A stretch of DNA of 64,000 nucleotides from Gramella jeungdoensis (GTDB lineage: Bacteria; Bacteroidota; Bacteroidia; Flavobacteriales; Flavobacteriaceae): the NCBI RefSeq assembly GCF_023805255.1, contig NZ_JAMSCK010000004.1, positions 434,001 through 498,000 of the forward strand. The letters are read 5' to 3'. Positions 45,956 to 53,826 of this stretch are shown one piece after another. Position 1 is the first letter of the stretch, and each line of letters starts with the position of its first letter. The translations under genes were made by a program, and so were the position numbers. The notes beneath the pieces are model-generated. The model did not search any database, had not been told where the DNA came from, and was given only the letters and a program-made list of their open reading frames with translations.

Positions 45956-46300
45956 CTAATAGAATATATAAATCCAGATCGCTCTTGCGACTCTAAAATT
46001 AAAAGTGCTACTAATAAATGCTACCAAAGCAATAATAAAAAACACTTTTAAAGGAGATAGATCCAATAATAACCAAAAAATAATGAGACTAGTAATCATT
46101 TCTGCCACTGCCAGGGCATAACTTACAAACATTGCTCCGAAGAAAAAACCTGTTTCTTTTTCAAATTTAAAATTACACACTTTACATCTTTCATTCATTT
46201 TGGGCATCTGGAATAAGAATATATTGCCTCTTCTATTGAAAATATTACCACTTTTACAATTAGGACATTTACCTTTTACTATATCAACAACTGCCATCAT
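45956..46300 (-). CDS. DUF983 membrane protein with zinc ribbon
   Basis: A 114-residue protein. The N-terminal CPNC and CKVC pairs (residues ~12-15 and ~39-42) form a likely zinc ribbon, followed by two membrane helices (GAMFVSYALAVAEMITSLIIFWLLL and VFFIIALVAFISSTF). This is the DUF983 layout. Function is unknown. It is divergent from the AraC gene at 46395. Confidence 0.88.
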   Translation of the reverse strand: MMAVVDIVKGKCPNCKSGNIFNRRGNIFLFQMPKMNERCKVCNFKFEKETGFFFGAMFVSYALAVAEMITSLIIFWLLLDLSPLKVFFIIALVAFISSTFNFRVARAIWIYIFY

Positions 46301-46375
46301 AATTTTATCAATTTAAATTGGCCAAATTACAACAGAAATTAAGAGGTAATCATACATTTTACACTCTCATTTTTG

Positions 46376-46383
46376 TACTTTTG
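46376..46383 (+). promoter_or_regulatory. TAnnTTTG element before the AraC gene
   Basis: TACTTTTG matches the -7 consensus and lies 11 bp before the ATG at 46395, implying a leader of only a few bases. No -33 TTG was seen. Confidence 0.4.
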
Positions 46384-46394
46384 AGACATTCCCT

Positions 46395-47270
46395 ATGAAA
46401 ACGACTGTTCTAGATATTGATCAATTTAAAAAGTCAAAAGTACTTAAGGACTTATATGTAAATTCATTTTCAAATCACATACAAACAAATAGAAATTTAA
46501 TTAGTAAACCACATAGTCATAATTTCTATTTATGTGTGTTATTTACCGAAGGTACCGGAGTTCATGAAATTGATTTCACTTCTTACGAAATAAAACCGGG
46601 GAAAATATTTTTTCTAAAACCTGGACAAACTCACTTTTGGAAGTTTTATACAAAGCCAAATGGGTTTATATTTTTTCATTCCCAGGACTTCTATGAACTT
46701 AATTATATAACTCATAGTCTAAGCGCGTTCCCATTCTATTATTCCTATCAAAACCCACCTTTTCTAGATATTTCTCAAAATGATGGCGAGGTTTTAAATA
46801 AGTATCATAACTTATATAAGGAATATGTAGATTCTAAACTTTTTAGAGAATTGAAAATCATAAATATCATAAGTGATATTTACATTACTTTGACTAGAAA
46901 ATATACGTCAAATGTTGATCTAACTGATTATTCACCTTCCAGTTATTTGAAAATCCTGGAGAACCTTGAAAACTTCATAGATAACCATTATGACGAACAA
47001 AAATTACCAAAATTTTATGCTAACAAATTAAATATCACTACTAAGCATTTAAATAGAGTAGTGAAAGAAACTGTTAATAAAACTACTAACCAATTGATTT
47101 CTGAAAGAGTTATTTTAGAAGCAAAGAGATTAATTATCCATTCTAATAATTCTTTATCTAGTATTGCGTTCACATTAGGATTTTCGGACTATGCTTACTT
47201 TTCCAGATACTTTAAAAATAAATCTGGCTTAACACCCAATGATTTTAGAAAAAGTTATGGGAAAATATAA
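46395..47270 (+). CDS. AraC-family regulator with cupin sensor domain
   Basis: A 291-residue regulator. The N-terminal cupin is marked by SKPHSHNFYLCVLFTEGTGVHEIDF and KPGKIFFLKPGQTHFWKF. The C-terminal HTH pair is KLPKFYANKLNITTKHLNRVVKE and SSIAFTLGFSDYAYFSRYFKNKSGLTPNDFR. Small-molecule binding in the cupin is expected; the ligand is unknown. It is divergent from the DUF983 gene. Confidence 0.92.
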   Translation: MKTTVLDIDQFKKSKVLKDLYVNSFSNHIQTNRNLISKPHSHNFYLCVLFTEGTGVHEIDFTSYEIKPGKIFFLKPGQTHFWKFYTKPNGFIFFHSQDFYELNYITHSLSAFPFYYSYQNPPFLDISQNDGEVLNKYHNLYKEYVDSKLFRELKIINIISDIYITLTRKYTSNVDLTDYSPSSYLKILENLENFIDNHYDEQKLPKFYANKLNITTKHLNRVVKETVNKTTNQLISERVILEAKRLIIHSNNSLSSIAFTLGFSDYAYFSRYFKNKSGLTPNDFRKSYGKI

Positions 47271-47449
47271 TTCGAGTTGAATATTAGGCAGGATAACGGT
47301 TCCTCTAAATAAAGGATATTCGCTGAAAATATGATTTTAGGAATCAAGAAATAAAATGTTAAGTCGAGGTTTTTTTATTACGATACAGGCTAAAAAACAT
47401 TGCTGTTTCTTTGTTTCCCTCTTTTGTTTCTAAGGTTCATTTTAAGAAG

Positions 47450-48100
47450 TTACATTTTTAATTTCTCCAGTATTTCTCTTGGGGAGCACGCCGTTTCATA
47501 GTTAAATACGGTAAAATAGATTCTTCTAATATCCCCAAAAGCTTCACACATCTTATTCCCCCTAAGAAATTCGGGATTATTAATGACCGATTCTGTAGGT
47601 AAGCCTTCGAGAAGATCGTCGGTTATTAATACATATCTCGAGCTTTTTACTGCATTTTTCAGTAAGCGATGTGCTTCAATTACCGGTGTGCCAAACAGTT
47701 TTTTAAACCCCGCTAATTCATACTGGCCAAACTCCCCGTAATGAGCTATAAGTTTTAGAGAGAGCTGAAGATTTAATTTATATTCCTTATTGATGGCTGC
47801 CTGTTCTTTATGAAAATTCTCCAGCATTATTTCAAATTGCTTTAAAATTTCATTTGATTTTAATTTAGCTCCAAATTTATATAATAGTGTTGCGTCACCT
47901 TCAATTTCAGAGAGTTTCAAACTCAGAATGTTTTCTTTCAGCAAGGAACTAATTAACCTCTGAGCTATTTTTTGTCCTTCTACCAAATCAACGGAAGTGA
48001 CAAATTGGGTAAAACCACTAATATCCGGTATGAGAATGTTACCGAAACCCGTTAACTGTTCCCCTTTAGGGATTGACTTACTGTCTATACGATTTTTCAT
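47450..48100 (-). CDS. DUF2652 cyclase-homology-like protein
   Basis: A 216-residue protein. The N-terminal part resembles a nucleotide-cyclase fold: LIPDISGFTQFVTSVDL is the usual metal-binding Asp strand, and SEIEGDATLLYKF the second strand with Asp. Whether it is catalytic is unknown; DUF2652 proteins lack a known activity. It is 29 bp after the pirin gene on the same strand and is the last gene of the operon. A decayed copy lies at 44793. Confidence 0.85.
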   Translation of the reverse strand: MKNRIDSKSIPKGEQLTGFGNILIPDISGFTQFVTSVDLVEGQKIAQRLISSLLKENILSLKLSEIEGDATLLYKFGAKLKSNEILKQFEIMLENFHKEQAAINKEYKLNLQLSLKLIAHYGEFGQYELAGFKKLFGTPVIEAHRLLKNAVKSSRYVLITDDLLEGLPTESVINNPEFLRGNKMCEAFGDIRRIYFTVFNYETACSPREILEKLKM

Positions 48101-48129
48101 GTCATTTAAAAGAAATCTGAAAAATGGGG

Positions 48130-49044
48130 TTAAGATAATGGTTCAGGGGAAGGATCTTTTTTAGGTTTAAAAGGATTTTCTGGTAAAGGAATAAACTCCT
48201 TGTTATCATCTTCGGGAAGTAAAATCCTTCCCTGCTTCCAATCTTCTTTAGCCTGTTCAATACGCTCTTTCCTAGAGGATACAAAATTCCACCAAATGAA
48301 CCTTTCTCCTAATGGTTCCCCACCCAGTAACATTAGTTCACAATCTCCCTTCGCATGTATTACCGGATTTTTATTCATTTTGAAAACTATCATTTTCCCT
48401 GCTGAAAATGTCTCCCCTCCTATTTCCAGCTGTCCCTTTACAAGATAAACCGCCCGTTCTGAATAGTTTTTCGGAAGACTAAATTTAGTCCCATTCTCAA
48501 GCTTAACATGAATATAGAATAAGGGTGAATCTGTATTTACTTTACTTTTAATACCGTAAGCTTCACCCGCAATCAAACGCATCCAAAGACCCTTATCTGT
48601 ATGCTCGGATAGTTGCGAGGGTTGATAATTAACAAAACTTGGCTCTACTTCTTCGATCTTTTCAGGCAGCGCCACCCAGGTTTGCAATAGTTCCAAGGAA
48701 TTATCAGCCAACAGCCCCGCATTCTCGAATCGTTCAGAATGAGAAATACCTTTTCCAGCGGTCATCCAGTTTACTTCCCCAGGTTTAATAGTTTGCTTAA
48801 TTCCGAGGCTGTCTCTATGAACCAATTCACCGCTGAAAAGATAACTTACAGTAGACAACCCAATATGGGGGTGCGGTAAAACATCAAGAGAGGTTTTAAA
48901 TTTGCGATCTATCTGGACCGGCCCACCGTGGTCCATAAATATAAATGGGCCTACCATTCTTTTTTGACGAAATGGTAATATTCTCTTTACCTCCATCCCT
49001 TCCCCAATTGAGGCTTTTCTTGCATTAATAACCAGATCGATCAT
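48130..49044 (-). CDS. Pirin-family cupin protein
   Basis: A 304-residue bicupin. The metal ligands are in LPHPHIGLSTVSYLF (two His) and GKGISHSER (His and Glu), with FMDHGGP as the pirin signature at the N-terminus. Bacterial pirins include quercetin 2,3-dioxygenases and redox- or stress-linked regulators. It lies in a leftward run of DsbA-like, DoxX, YceI and VOC genes, which favours a quinone/electrophile stress role; that role is inference. Confidence 0.92.
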   Translation of the reverse strand: MIDLVINARKASIGEGMEVKRILPFRQKRMVGPFIFMDHGGPVQIDRKFKTSLDVLPHPHIGLSTVSYLFSGELVHRDSLGIKQTIKPGEVNWMTAGKGISHSERFENAGLLADNSLELLQTWVALPEKIEEVEPSFVNYQPSQLSEHTDKGLWMRLIAGEAYGIKSKVNTDSPLFYIHVKLENGTKFSLPKNYSERAVYLVKGQLEIGGETFSAGKMIVFKMNKNPVIHAKGDCELMLLGGEPLGERFIWWNFVSSRKERIEQAKEDWKQGRILLPEDDNKEFIPLPENPFKPKKDPSPEPLS

Positions 49045-49139
49045 ATTAAAACAATTTTCATAAGAATTTAAAATTGATGCGGTCTTCGCATCTTTCTTAA
49101 ATTTAATTAATAATTAATTATCGAGGAAATTGATTATTA

Positions 49140-50051
49140 TTACAATTCCTCATTTAAGTAAACAGTGCCATTTTTAGAAACAATTTTGGGAATATCAGCT
49201 GTATTCTCCAATACCTTATAAGCTTTCATCATATCAATCTCTGCCAATACTGAAAATTCTTTTACGGTAAGAGAGCTAAAGTTTGCAAATAAATTTTCAA
49301 GGCTTTTCTCATAATTTATCTTTCTAGCCTCCGGTTTGAGTTTAAGAATCCTTTTTTCGTATTCTTCATAGGGCCGGGACCCATAGACAAACTCCTCGGC
49401 TCCATTTGAAGTCCTGATGAATATACTTGGAAATCCTCGAAGGCCCATATTCCTGGCTAGTTTCAGGTCTGCCAGAAAAAGTTCTTCTGCTTTTCCATTG
49501 TTTATATCGGTTTCTAATTGTTGAATATCCAGTCCCGCAATTTTAGCGGCTTTCTCAATTACCTTCCATTCGGTTATATTCTTTTTATCCACAAAGAGCA
49601 ATATTCTCAGATATCGTAAAAAAGAAACTGCTTTTTCCGGGTCCTGTATCTGAGCCCCTTTGAAGGCTCTGGAAGGAGGATATGAGGAATGTAGTGGATT
49701 TTCATGCCAGATATCACCATCGATAGGCATTTCATAATATTTACTTACTTCATCCCAGTGATCCGCTACATCCGCAGGTTTACTAATTCCACCACTATTA
49801 TAATTCCAGTCCGGCAACAGCCCTCCCATATAATATTCAAAATCTATCAGGTGCCCATATTCCAATTTTAATTTACGAAGCTGCGGTTCAATCCCCCAGC
49901 AACTGGAACAAATAGGATCAGTAAAATATAATAGCCTTAGTTTATCATTGGGAATGCCTGTATTTTTTATTTTTTCATTTTGGATCGCAGATTCCGGAAC
50001 TTCACAAACTCCGGTTTCAGGATCGCATATTAAAGGATTCTGATTATTCAT
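49140..50051 (-). CDS. DsbA-family thioredoxin-fold protein (SpxH/FrnE-like)
   Basis: About 303 residues from the ATG at 50051 (MNNQNPLICDPETGVCEVPE); an upstream ATG is less likely. The thioredoxin-fold core begins LLYFTDPICSSCWGIEPQL, with the redox pair CSSC. A large helical insert and the cis-Pro region GLRGFPSIFI follow. No signal peptide is seen, so it is cytoplasmic. An extra cysteine pair (CDPETGVC) lies at the N-terminus. SpxH-type proteins act as ClpXP adaptors; a role here is unproven. Confidence 0.85.
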   Translation of the reverse strand: MNNQNPLICDPETGVCEVPESAIQNEKIKNTGIPNDKLRLLYFTDPICSSCWGIEPQLRKLKLEYGHLIDFEYYMGGLLPDWNYNSGGISKPADVADHWDEVSKYYEMPIDGDIWHENPLHSSYPPSRAFKGAQIQDPEKAVSFLRYLRILLFVDKKNITEWKVIEKAAKIAGLDIQQLETDINNGKAEELFLADLKLARNMGLRGFPSIFIRTSNGAEEFVYGSRPYEEYEKRILKLKPEARKINYEKSLENLFANFSSLTVKEFSVLAEIDMMKAYKVLENTADIPKIVSKNGTVYLNEEL

Positions 50052-50114
50052 AGATATTAGTATTAAAAGGCTTACTTCCATTAAAAAGTTGATCGGAAGT
50101 AAGCCTTAAATATT

Positions 50115-50519
50115 TTAATCCCATTTATTTTTTCTGGAAACGGCTAGCTTGCCCCCACCGGTGAAGAAAAGGGCCAATCCGCCAAAGAAGTATAAGGCAG
50201 GTAATTCAATCGCCCATCCTCCAGCTTTAGATAGACTGGTAATATCACCTAAATGGGCAATTAGAACAGCTACGAGCATGGTAGCCACATATACAAGCCC
50301 TGCCAATCTCGTTCTAAAGCCCAAAATCAAAAATATAGGTGCAATAATTTCTCCTATATAAACTCCATAAGCCAGGAAAGTTGGGCCATAGTCGTCTATC
50401 ATGCCAGCTATTCCCGCAACTCCAGTGATCAGTTTTGCAATGCCATGGAATAACATGAGTACACCCAGACTGATTCTTAAAATAAGGAGTCCTACATTTA
50501 CATTTCTCATTGATTCCAT
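50115..50519 (-). CDS. DoxX-family membrane protein
   Basis: About 134 residues with four membrane helices. The DoxX signature ILRISLGVLMLFHGIAKLITG lies at the N-terminus. The ATG at 50519 is chosen because it lies just past the stop of the YceI gene, while the longer start at 50549 would overlap it by 29 bp. DoxX proteins are linked to thiosulfate/quinone reactions and to oxidative stress. Confidence 0.9.
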   Translation of the reverse strand: MESMRNVNVGLLILRISLGVLMLFHGIAKLITGVAGIAGMIDDYGPTFLAYGVYIGEIIAPIFLILGFRTRLAGLVYVATMLVAVLIAHLGDITSLSKAGGWAIELPALYFFGGLALFFTGGGKLAVSRKNKWD

Positions 50520-50520
50520 T

Positions 50521-51090
50521 TTATTGCTTAACAAATTGCAAGTGGGCAACGATATTCACATCTTTGGCAATTCCAGCACCCGTAGGATCATAATCTATAT
50601 TATAATCAAGTCGATTAATCGTGGTTTCAGCTTTTAATCCAAGTTTTTCACCTTGATCAGTTTTCACCTTACCCCCATAGTAAAGATCAAAAACGACTTC
50701 TTTGGTAATACCTTTGATAGTTAGATCTCCAAATAAAAGGTAATGATCCAGCTTGCCTGTTTTAATGATCTCATTGCTTTTAAAACTCATTTCAGGATAT
50801 TTCTCAACTTCAAAAAAGTCAGCACTCCTGAGATGTTGATCCCTTTTTTCAACGTTCGTATTAATACTCTCAACGTGAACGGTAAATTTAAATTTGGCAT
50901 CACTTAATTCCTCCTCCTCGGTAGTGAGAGTACCGGAATAGTTAGTAAACTTACCGTTTACCATGCTAATTCCTGAATGCTCGATTGTAAAGTTTAAGGA
51001 TGAGTGAAATGGATCAACTTTCCATTTGGTTTGAGCCTGCACATTGATGGCGAAAGTCACCATTATTAATAAGATTCCTAGTTTTTTCAT
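50521..51090 (-). CDS. YceI-family exported protein
   Basis: A 189-residue lipocalin-like protein with a signal peptide ending NVQAQ, so periplasmic. The YceI beta-barrel starts WKVDPFHSSLNFTIEHSGISMVNGKFTNYSGTL and has DQHLRSADFFEVEKYPEMSF. YceI proteins bind polyisoprenoid chains such as quinones. The second YceI gene at 51728 has no signal peptide. Confidence 0.92.
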   Translation of the reverse strand: MKKLGILLIMVTFAINVQAQTKWKVDPFHSSLNFTIEHSGISMVNGKFTNYSGTLTTEEEELSDAKFKFTVHVESINTNVEKRDQHLRSADFFEVEKYPEMSFKSNEIIKTGKLDHYLLFGDLTIKGITKEVVFDLYYGGKVKTDQGEKLGLKAETTINRLDYNIDYDPTGAGIAKDVNIVAHLQFVKQ

Positions 51091-51107
51091 TGTTTTGATT
51101 TTAATAA

Positions 51108-51632
51108 TTATTGATTTATTGATTCTAATAAGGATTTAAGGTCCAATGGTTTTGTAATCATGTTGATCTCTCCATTGGCTTTATAAGGCCATTGGCCCTG
51201 AGGTCTGTCCCAATATAGTTCTACACCATTCCCGTCAGGATCCTGGAGATAGATAGCTTCCGAGACCCCATGATCTGAAGCACCAAGAATTTGGTATCCT
51301 GAATCCTGTAAACGCATATAGATCTGAGCGAGATCTTTTCTTTCAGGATACAGGAAAGCTACATGATACATACCCGCACTTTTTATAGGTGCTGGACCGG
51401 CGTTTTCACTATGCCATGTATTTAATCCTATATGATGGTGATACCCTCCTGCCGAAAGAAATGCAGCCTGGTCACCGTACATTGTGGTAAGTTCAAAACC
51501 TAAAAGGTCTCGATAGAACACTATGGATTCCTGTAGATCTGTAACTTTAAGATGGATATGGCCAACCTTGGTCTGGTTAGGTGCTCTATAATCCTGATCT
51601 ATTTTGATCTTTTCTTTTAATTTCATCTTCAT
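51108..51632 (-). CDS. VOC-family dioxygenase/glyoxalase-like protein
   Basis: About 174 residues from the ATG at 51632 (a second ATG at 51626 and a far-upstream one are possible). The single-module VOC fold shows KVGHIHLKVTDLQESIVFYRDLLGF, with the first metal His, HHIGLNTW, and EAIYLQDPDGNGVELYWDRP with the last Glu. It resembles catechol 2,3-dioxygenase-like or MhqO-like enzymes acting on quinols. It lies between the two YceI genes. Confidence 0.88.
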   Translation of the reverse strand: MKMKLKEKIKIDQDYRAPNQTKVGHIHLKVTDLQESIVFYRDLLGFELTTMYGDQAAFLSAGGYHHHIGLNTWHSENAGPAPIKSAGMYHVAFLYPERKDLAQIYMRLQDSGYQILGASDHGVSEAIYLQDPDGNGVELYWDRPQGQWPYKANGEINMITKPLDLKSLLESINQ

Positions 51633-51727
51633 TGATTCTTTTTCACATTCATTTAAATACTGAAGTGTTAACTGGTTGTCACTATTTAACCTTAACCTAT
51701 GCAACCAGTCAACTTCAGCTTTTTCTA

Positions 51728-52273
51728 TTAGGACTGCTTTACCAGTTGGACCTCTCCAGAAAGATGGACTTCATCACCAACCATCACTCCACCAGCTTCA
51801 AGAGCAGCGTTCCAGTTTAATCCAAAGTCTTTTCTATTTATCTTACCATTTACAGAAAAACCTGCCTTCTCATTACCGTAAGGATCCTTCATTAAACCTC
51901 CAAATTCCAGATCCAGAGTAACCTCTTTTTGAACACCTTTAATACTTAAAGTTCCATTCAGGTTATATGCATTACCTCCCTTATTTTCGATGGAAGAACT
52001 CTCAAAGGTTAGTTTCGGATAATTGTTCACATCAAAGAAATCCTCACTTTTAAGGTGATCATCTCTGTCTTTGTTATTGGTTGAAATGGAGGATCCATCA
52101 ATATCTACCAGTATTTTAGTATCGGTTAAATCCTCACCAGCATTCATCTCCACATCAAAGTCTGTGAATTCACCTTTTACGTTACTTATCATCAGGTGTC
52201 TAACTTTGAATGTCAATTCGCTGTGTACTGGATCCAGTGTCCATTTTCCTTGTACTTGTTCTAAAATTTTCAT
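51728..52273 (-). CDS. YceI-family cytoplasmic protein
   Basis: A 181-residue YceI barrel: KWTLDPVHSELTFKVRHLMISNVKGEFTDFD, DDHLKSEDFFDVNNYPKLTFES and NRKDFGLNWNAALEAGGVMVGD. It starts directly with the domain and has no signal peptide, unlike its paralogue at 50521. It is the first gene of the leftward operon. A Crp/Fnr-type site at 52344 and a TAnnTTTG element at 52314 lie upstream. Confidence 0.92.
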   Translation of the reverse strand: MKILEQVQGKWTLDPVHSELTFKVRHLMISNVKGEFTDFDVEMNAGEDLTDTKILVDIDGSSISTNNKDRDDHLKSEDFFDVNNYPKLTFESSSIENKGGNAYNLNGTLSIKGVQKEVTLDLEFGGLMKDPYGNEKAGFSVNGKINRKDFGLNWNAALEAGGVMVGDEVHLSGEVQLVKQS

Positions 52274-52303
52274 AATTCTAAATTTTTATTTTTTATCGCT
52301 TTA

Positions 52304-52321
52304 TTTGTATATACAAATGTA
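52304..52321 (-). promoter_or_regulatory. Palindrome and -7 element of the YceI operon
   Basis: TTTGTATATACAAA (52304-52317) is a perfect palindrome. Read leftward, TACATTTG (52314-52321) matches TAnnTTTG. Its centre lies 33 bp from the centre of the Crp/Fnr-type site at 52344. Confidence 0.55.
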
Positions 52322-52343
52322 GTACATACAATAGTTGTTACCA

Positions 52344-52357
52344 TTGACATAGATCAA
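52344..52357. promoter_or_regulatory. Crp/Fnr-type operator, site A
   Basis: TTGACATAGATCAA differs from the FNR consensus TTGAT-N4-ATCAA by one base. It lies between the YceI operon and the Crp/Fnr gene, centred near -41 of the YceI promoter, the usual place for a class II activator. Confidence 0.6.
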
Positions 52358-52512
52358 TAAATAAAGTTGGCATGAGAACGCTTTAATTAGGAGAATTCAT
52401 GGCAGCCAAACGTAAAAAAAACTTTAACTTAGAACTTTGTAGTTGTAGAGAATCCTTTTCAGACAAGGATTCAGAGCTGCAAATCCTCATAACAGCGATT
52501 AATTTTTCCGTA

Positions 52513-53091
52513 ATGTTTGATGTCTTAGAAAGAAATATAAATGAATATATTAAGGTAAGTAGCGAGGAACTGGAATATGCGAAAAGTCTTTTTATTCCAA
52601 AAAAACTTCGAAAAAAAAGAATCATATTACAAGAAGGCGAATTTTGTACTTACACAATATTTGTGGAAAAAGGATTATTGCGAAGTTACTCGATAGACAA
52701 AAAGGGTAACGAACATATTCTCCAATTTACCCCCGAAGGATGGTGGACTGCAGATCTATATAGTTTTTTTTCAAAGGAACCTTCCAATTATAATATTGAA
52801 GCTCTTGAGGACAGTAAACTTTTATTATTAACCAATGAAACATGGGAACTGTTACTGAAAGAGGTTCCGGCTTTTGAAAGGTATTTTCGCATTCTCATTC
52901 AAAATAACCTTATTGCTACCCAGCGTAGGCTTATAGGTACCATCAGTACGACCGCTGAAGAACGTTACTTGAAACTACTAAAAAACTTTCCTGATATCGT
53001 CCAGAGAGTTCCTCAACATATGATCGCTTCCTACCTCGGAATTACCAGGGAAACTCTCAGCCGTATTAGAAGCCAGATCGTTTCTGGTTAG
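52513..53091 (+). CDS. Crp/Fnr-family transcriptional regulator
   Basis: A 192-residue regulator from the ATG at 52513 (MFDVLERNINEYI), the usual start for this group; the frame is open further up to 52399. The cyclic-nucleotide-binding fold is at ~20-120 (LQEGEFCTYTIFVEKGLLRSYSI, LQFTPEGWWTADLYSFF). The HTH is at ~150-185 (QHMIASYLGITRETLSRIRS). No cysteine cluster for an FeS centre is seen. It is divergent from the YceI operon, and matching sites lie upstream of three units nearby. Confidence 0.92.
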   Translation: MFDVLERNINEYIKVSSEELEYAKSLFIPKKLRKKRIILQEGEFCTYTIFVEKGLLRSYSIDKKGNEHILQFTPEGWWTADLYSFFSKEPSNYNIEALEDSKLLLLTNETWELLLKEVPAFERYFRILIQNNLIATQRRLIGTISTTAEERYLKLLKNFPDIVQRVPQHMIASYLGITRETLSRIRSQIVSG

Positions 53092-53126
53092 ATCATAAAC
53101 TTCCGATTATATCTTGCAATAGGATT

Positions 53127-53170
53127 GTGACCTATATCAATGGAAAGCTTCCACCTCTCCATTAGTTTTG
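53127..53170 (+). promoter_or_regulatory. Crp/Fnr-type operator, site B, with promoter
   Basis: GTGACCTATATCAA (53127-53140) shares TGAC-N4-ATCA with sites A and C. TAGTTTTG (53163-53170) matches TAnnTTTG, with its centre 33 bp from the site centre, as in site A. It precedes the UspA gene by ~70 bp. Confidence 0.6.
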
Positions 53171-53239
53171 TACTGTAATAGATTGATCCAGTTCTTTTAA
53201 ACCGATTAAGACCTGGTATAACCTTTAAAATTTACAGTT

Positions 53240-53686
53240 ATGAAAAATATCTTGATCGCCATCAGCCAACCAGAAGATGCAAAACAACTTATTTCCCAGG
53301 CTGTAAAAATAGCACAGGATACCGGTGGTAAACTATGGATAGTACATGTTACCGAAGCTAATCCTGATGATTTTCTGGCACGTGAAGCTGGTCCTCAATA
53401 TATATATGATAAAAGGGCTGAAACACGAAAAAAAGCAAAAACTTATGTAGATGAGCAAGCCATAAAGATTAATTCAGAGTATGGAATTTCTGCCGAAGGA
53501 CTGGTTATCCAGGGAGCTGTGGCTAAAACCATAAAGGAAACCGTTGAAAAATATAACATTGATCTTGTAGTAGCGGGGCATCGTAAAAAGGATTTTCTAT
53601 ACAGTCTTTTTACCGCGAACAGAAAAAAGGATCTTGTGGATGAATTAAAGATTCCATTACTGGCAGTACCGCTTCAAGTTCATTAA
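53240..53686 (+). CDS. Universal stress protein (UspA family)
   Basis: A 148-residue single-domain Usp: NILIAISQPEDAKQLISQAVKIAQDTGGKLWIVHVTE at the N-terminus and a C-terminal GHRKKDFLYSLFTANRKKDLVD. The usual ATP-binding G-x2-G-x9-G(S/T) is altered: GHRKKDFLYSLFTAN has a Lys-rich loop in its place. It stands alone after a Crp/Fnr-type site and promoter. Confidence 0.92.
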   Translation: MKNILIAISQPEDAKQLISQAVKIAQDTGGKLWIVHVTEANPDDFLAREAGPQYIYDKRAETRKKAKTYVDEQAIKINSEYGISAEGLVIQGAVAKTIKETVEKYNIDLVVAGHRKKDFLYSLFTANRKKDLVDELKIPLLAVPLQVH

Positions 53687-53826
53687 GATCAAACTCAGGA
53701 AGCTAGCCCTACATAGCTTTCTTCCCTTTAACTTGACCTGCAGGGAAATATCCATCCGGCATCCTTATTGCCCACGGTGCTGGATGGTGATCCTATGCTT
53801 TTCTCAAATTACTCAAAATCAACTTC

